A stretch of DNA of 64,000 nt from Anisakis pegreffii (taxonomy: Eukaryota; Nematoda; Chromadorea; Rhabditida; Anisakidae), in contig JAPYMA010000695.1 in NCBI GenBank assembly GCA_035041965.1, positions 1 through 64,000 of the forward strand, read 5' to 3'. This document shows, piece by piece, positions 63,923 through 64,000 of the stretch. Made by a program: the position numbers and the translations under genes. Positions within the stretch are counted from its first letter, which is position 1; each line of letters opens with the position of its first letter. A model generated the notes under the pieces. It was given only the letters and a program-made list of their open reading frames with translations. It was not told the origin of the DNA and searched no databases.

Positions 63923-64000
63923 GTTGTTTTCATTGAATCGGAGCAGATTATTCACAAATTTCATATCTTTAGTACTGTAACAGTACCTTCGATAGCATCA

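Noticed and set aside
1..64000. tRNA, rRNA or CRISPR features
   Set aside because: No sequence with a convincing pair of A and B box motifs and cloverleaf was noticed, no rRNA-like stretch, and CRISPR arrays are not expected or seen. A tRNAscan-SE run would settle the tRNA question.

Overview
The window reads as nuclear DNA of a nematode. Genes are split by many mostly short introns with GTAAGT/GTGAGT-type donors and the extended TTTCAG acceptor typical of nematodes. Several start codons lie directly behind a TTTCAG acceptor with no convincing upstream exon, as expected for spliced-leader trans-splicing. The proteins are animal families: peptide transporters, a fatty-acid elongase and dystroglycan. 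DNA is AT-rich and gene density is low. I cannot name the species. The intron-rich structure and long intergenic DNA do not look like a compact Caenorhabditis genome.

Layout. (1) 107-6860 and 11905-19379, plus strand: two tandem proton/oligopeptide transporter (POT/SLC15, PEPT-1-like) genes. The first runs off the left edge at its N-terminus. The second has a candidate promoter and 5' exon near 10400-10531. (2) 20520-23043, minus strand: a four-exon ELO fatty-acid elongase with all four family boxes, convergent with the second transporter. (3) 26911-34932, minus strand: a complete nine-exon dystroglycan gene. (4) About 34933-51829: a 17-kb stretch with no gene I can support, holding a non-LTR retrotransposon relic, hAT-like repeat fragments, hairpins and simple repeats. 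(5) 51830-53043, plus strand: a secreted Asn/Gly/Gln-rich protein with spaced cysteine pairs. (6) 57164-57322, plus strand: a 52-residue secreted peptide precursor with two cysteines. (7) 58352-62243: a diverged segmental duplication. (8) 63766 onward: a possible first coding exon of a gene leaving the window.

Functionally the left part concerns nutrient handling, with intestinal-type dipeptide uptake and fatty-acid elongation next to each other. The middle is a basement-membrane receptor. The right part has two secreted products whose families I do not recognise. I see no operon linking these genes. I reconstructed all exon structures by hand from splice signals, reading frame and similarity to remembered family members. 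Reading phase closes across every junction of the four main genes, which is strong internal support.
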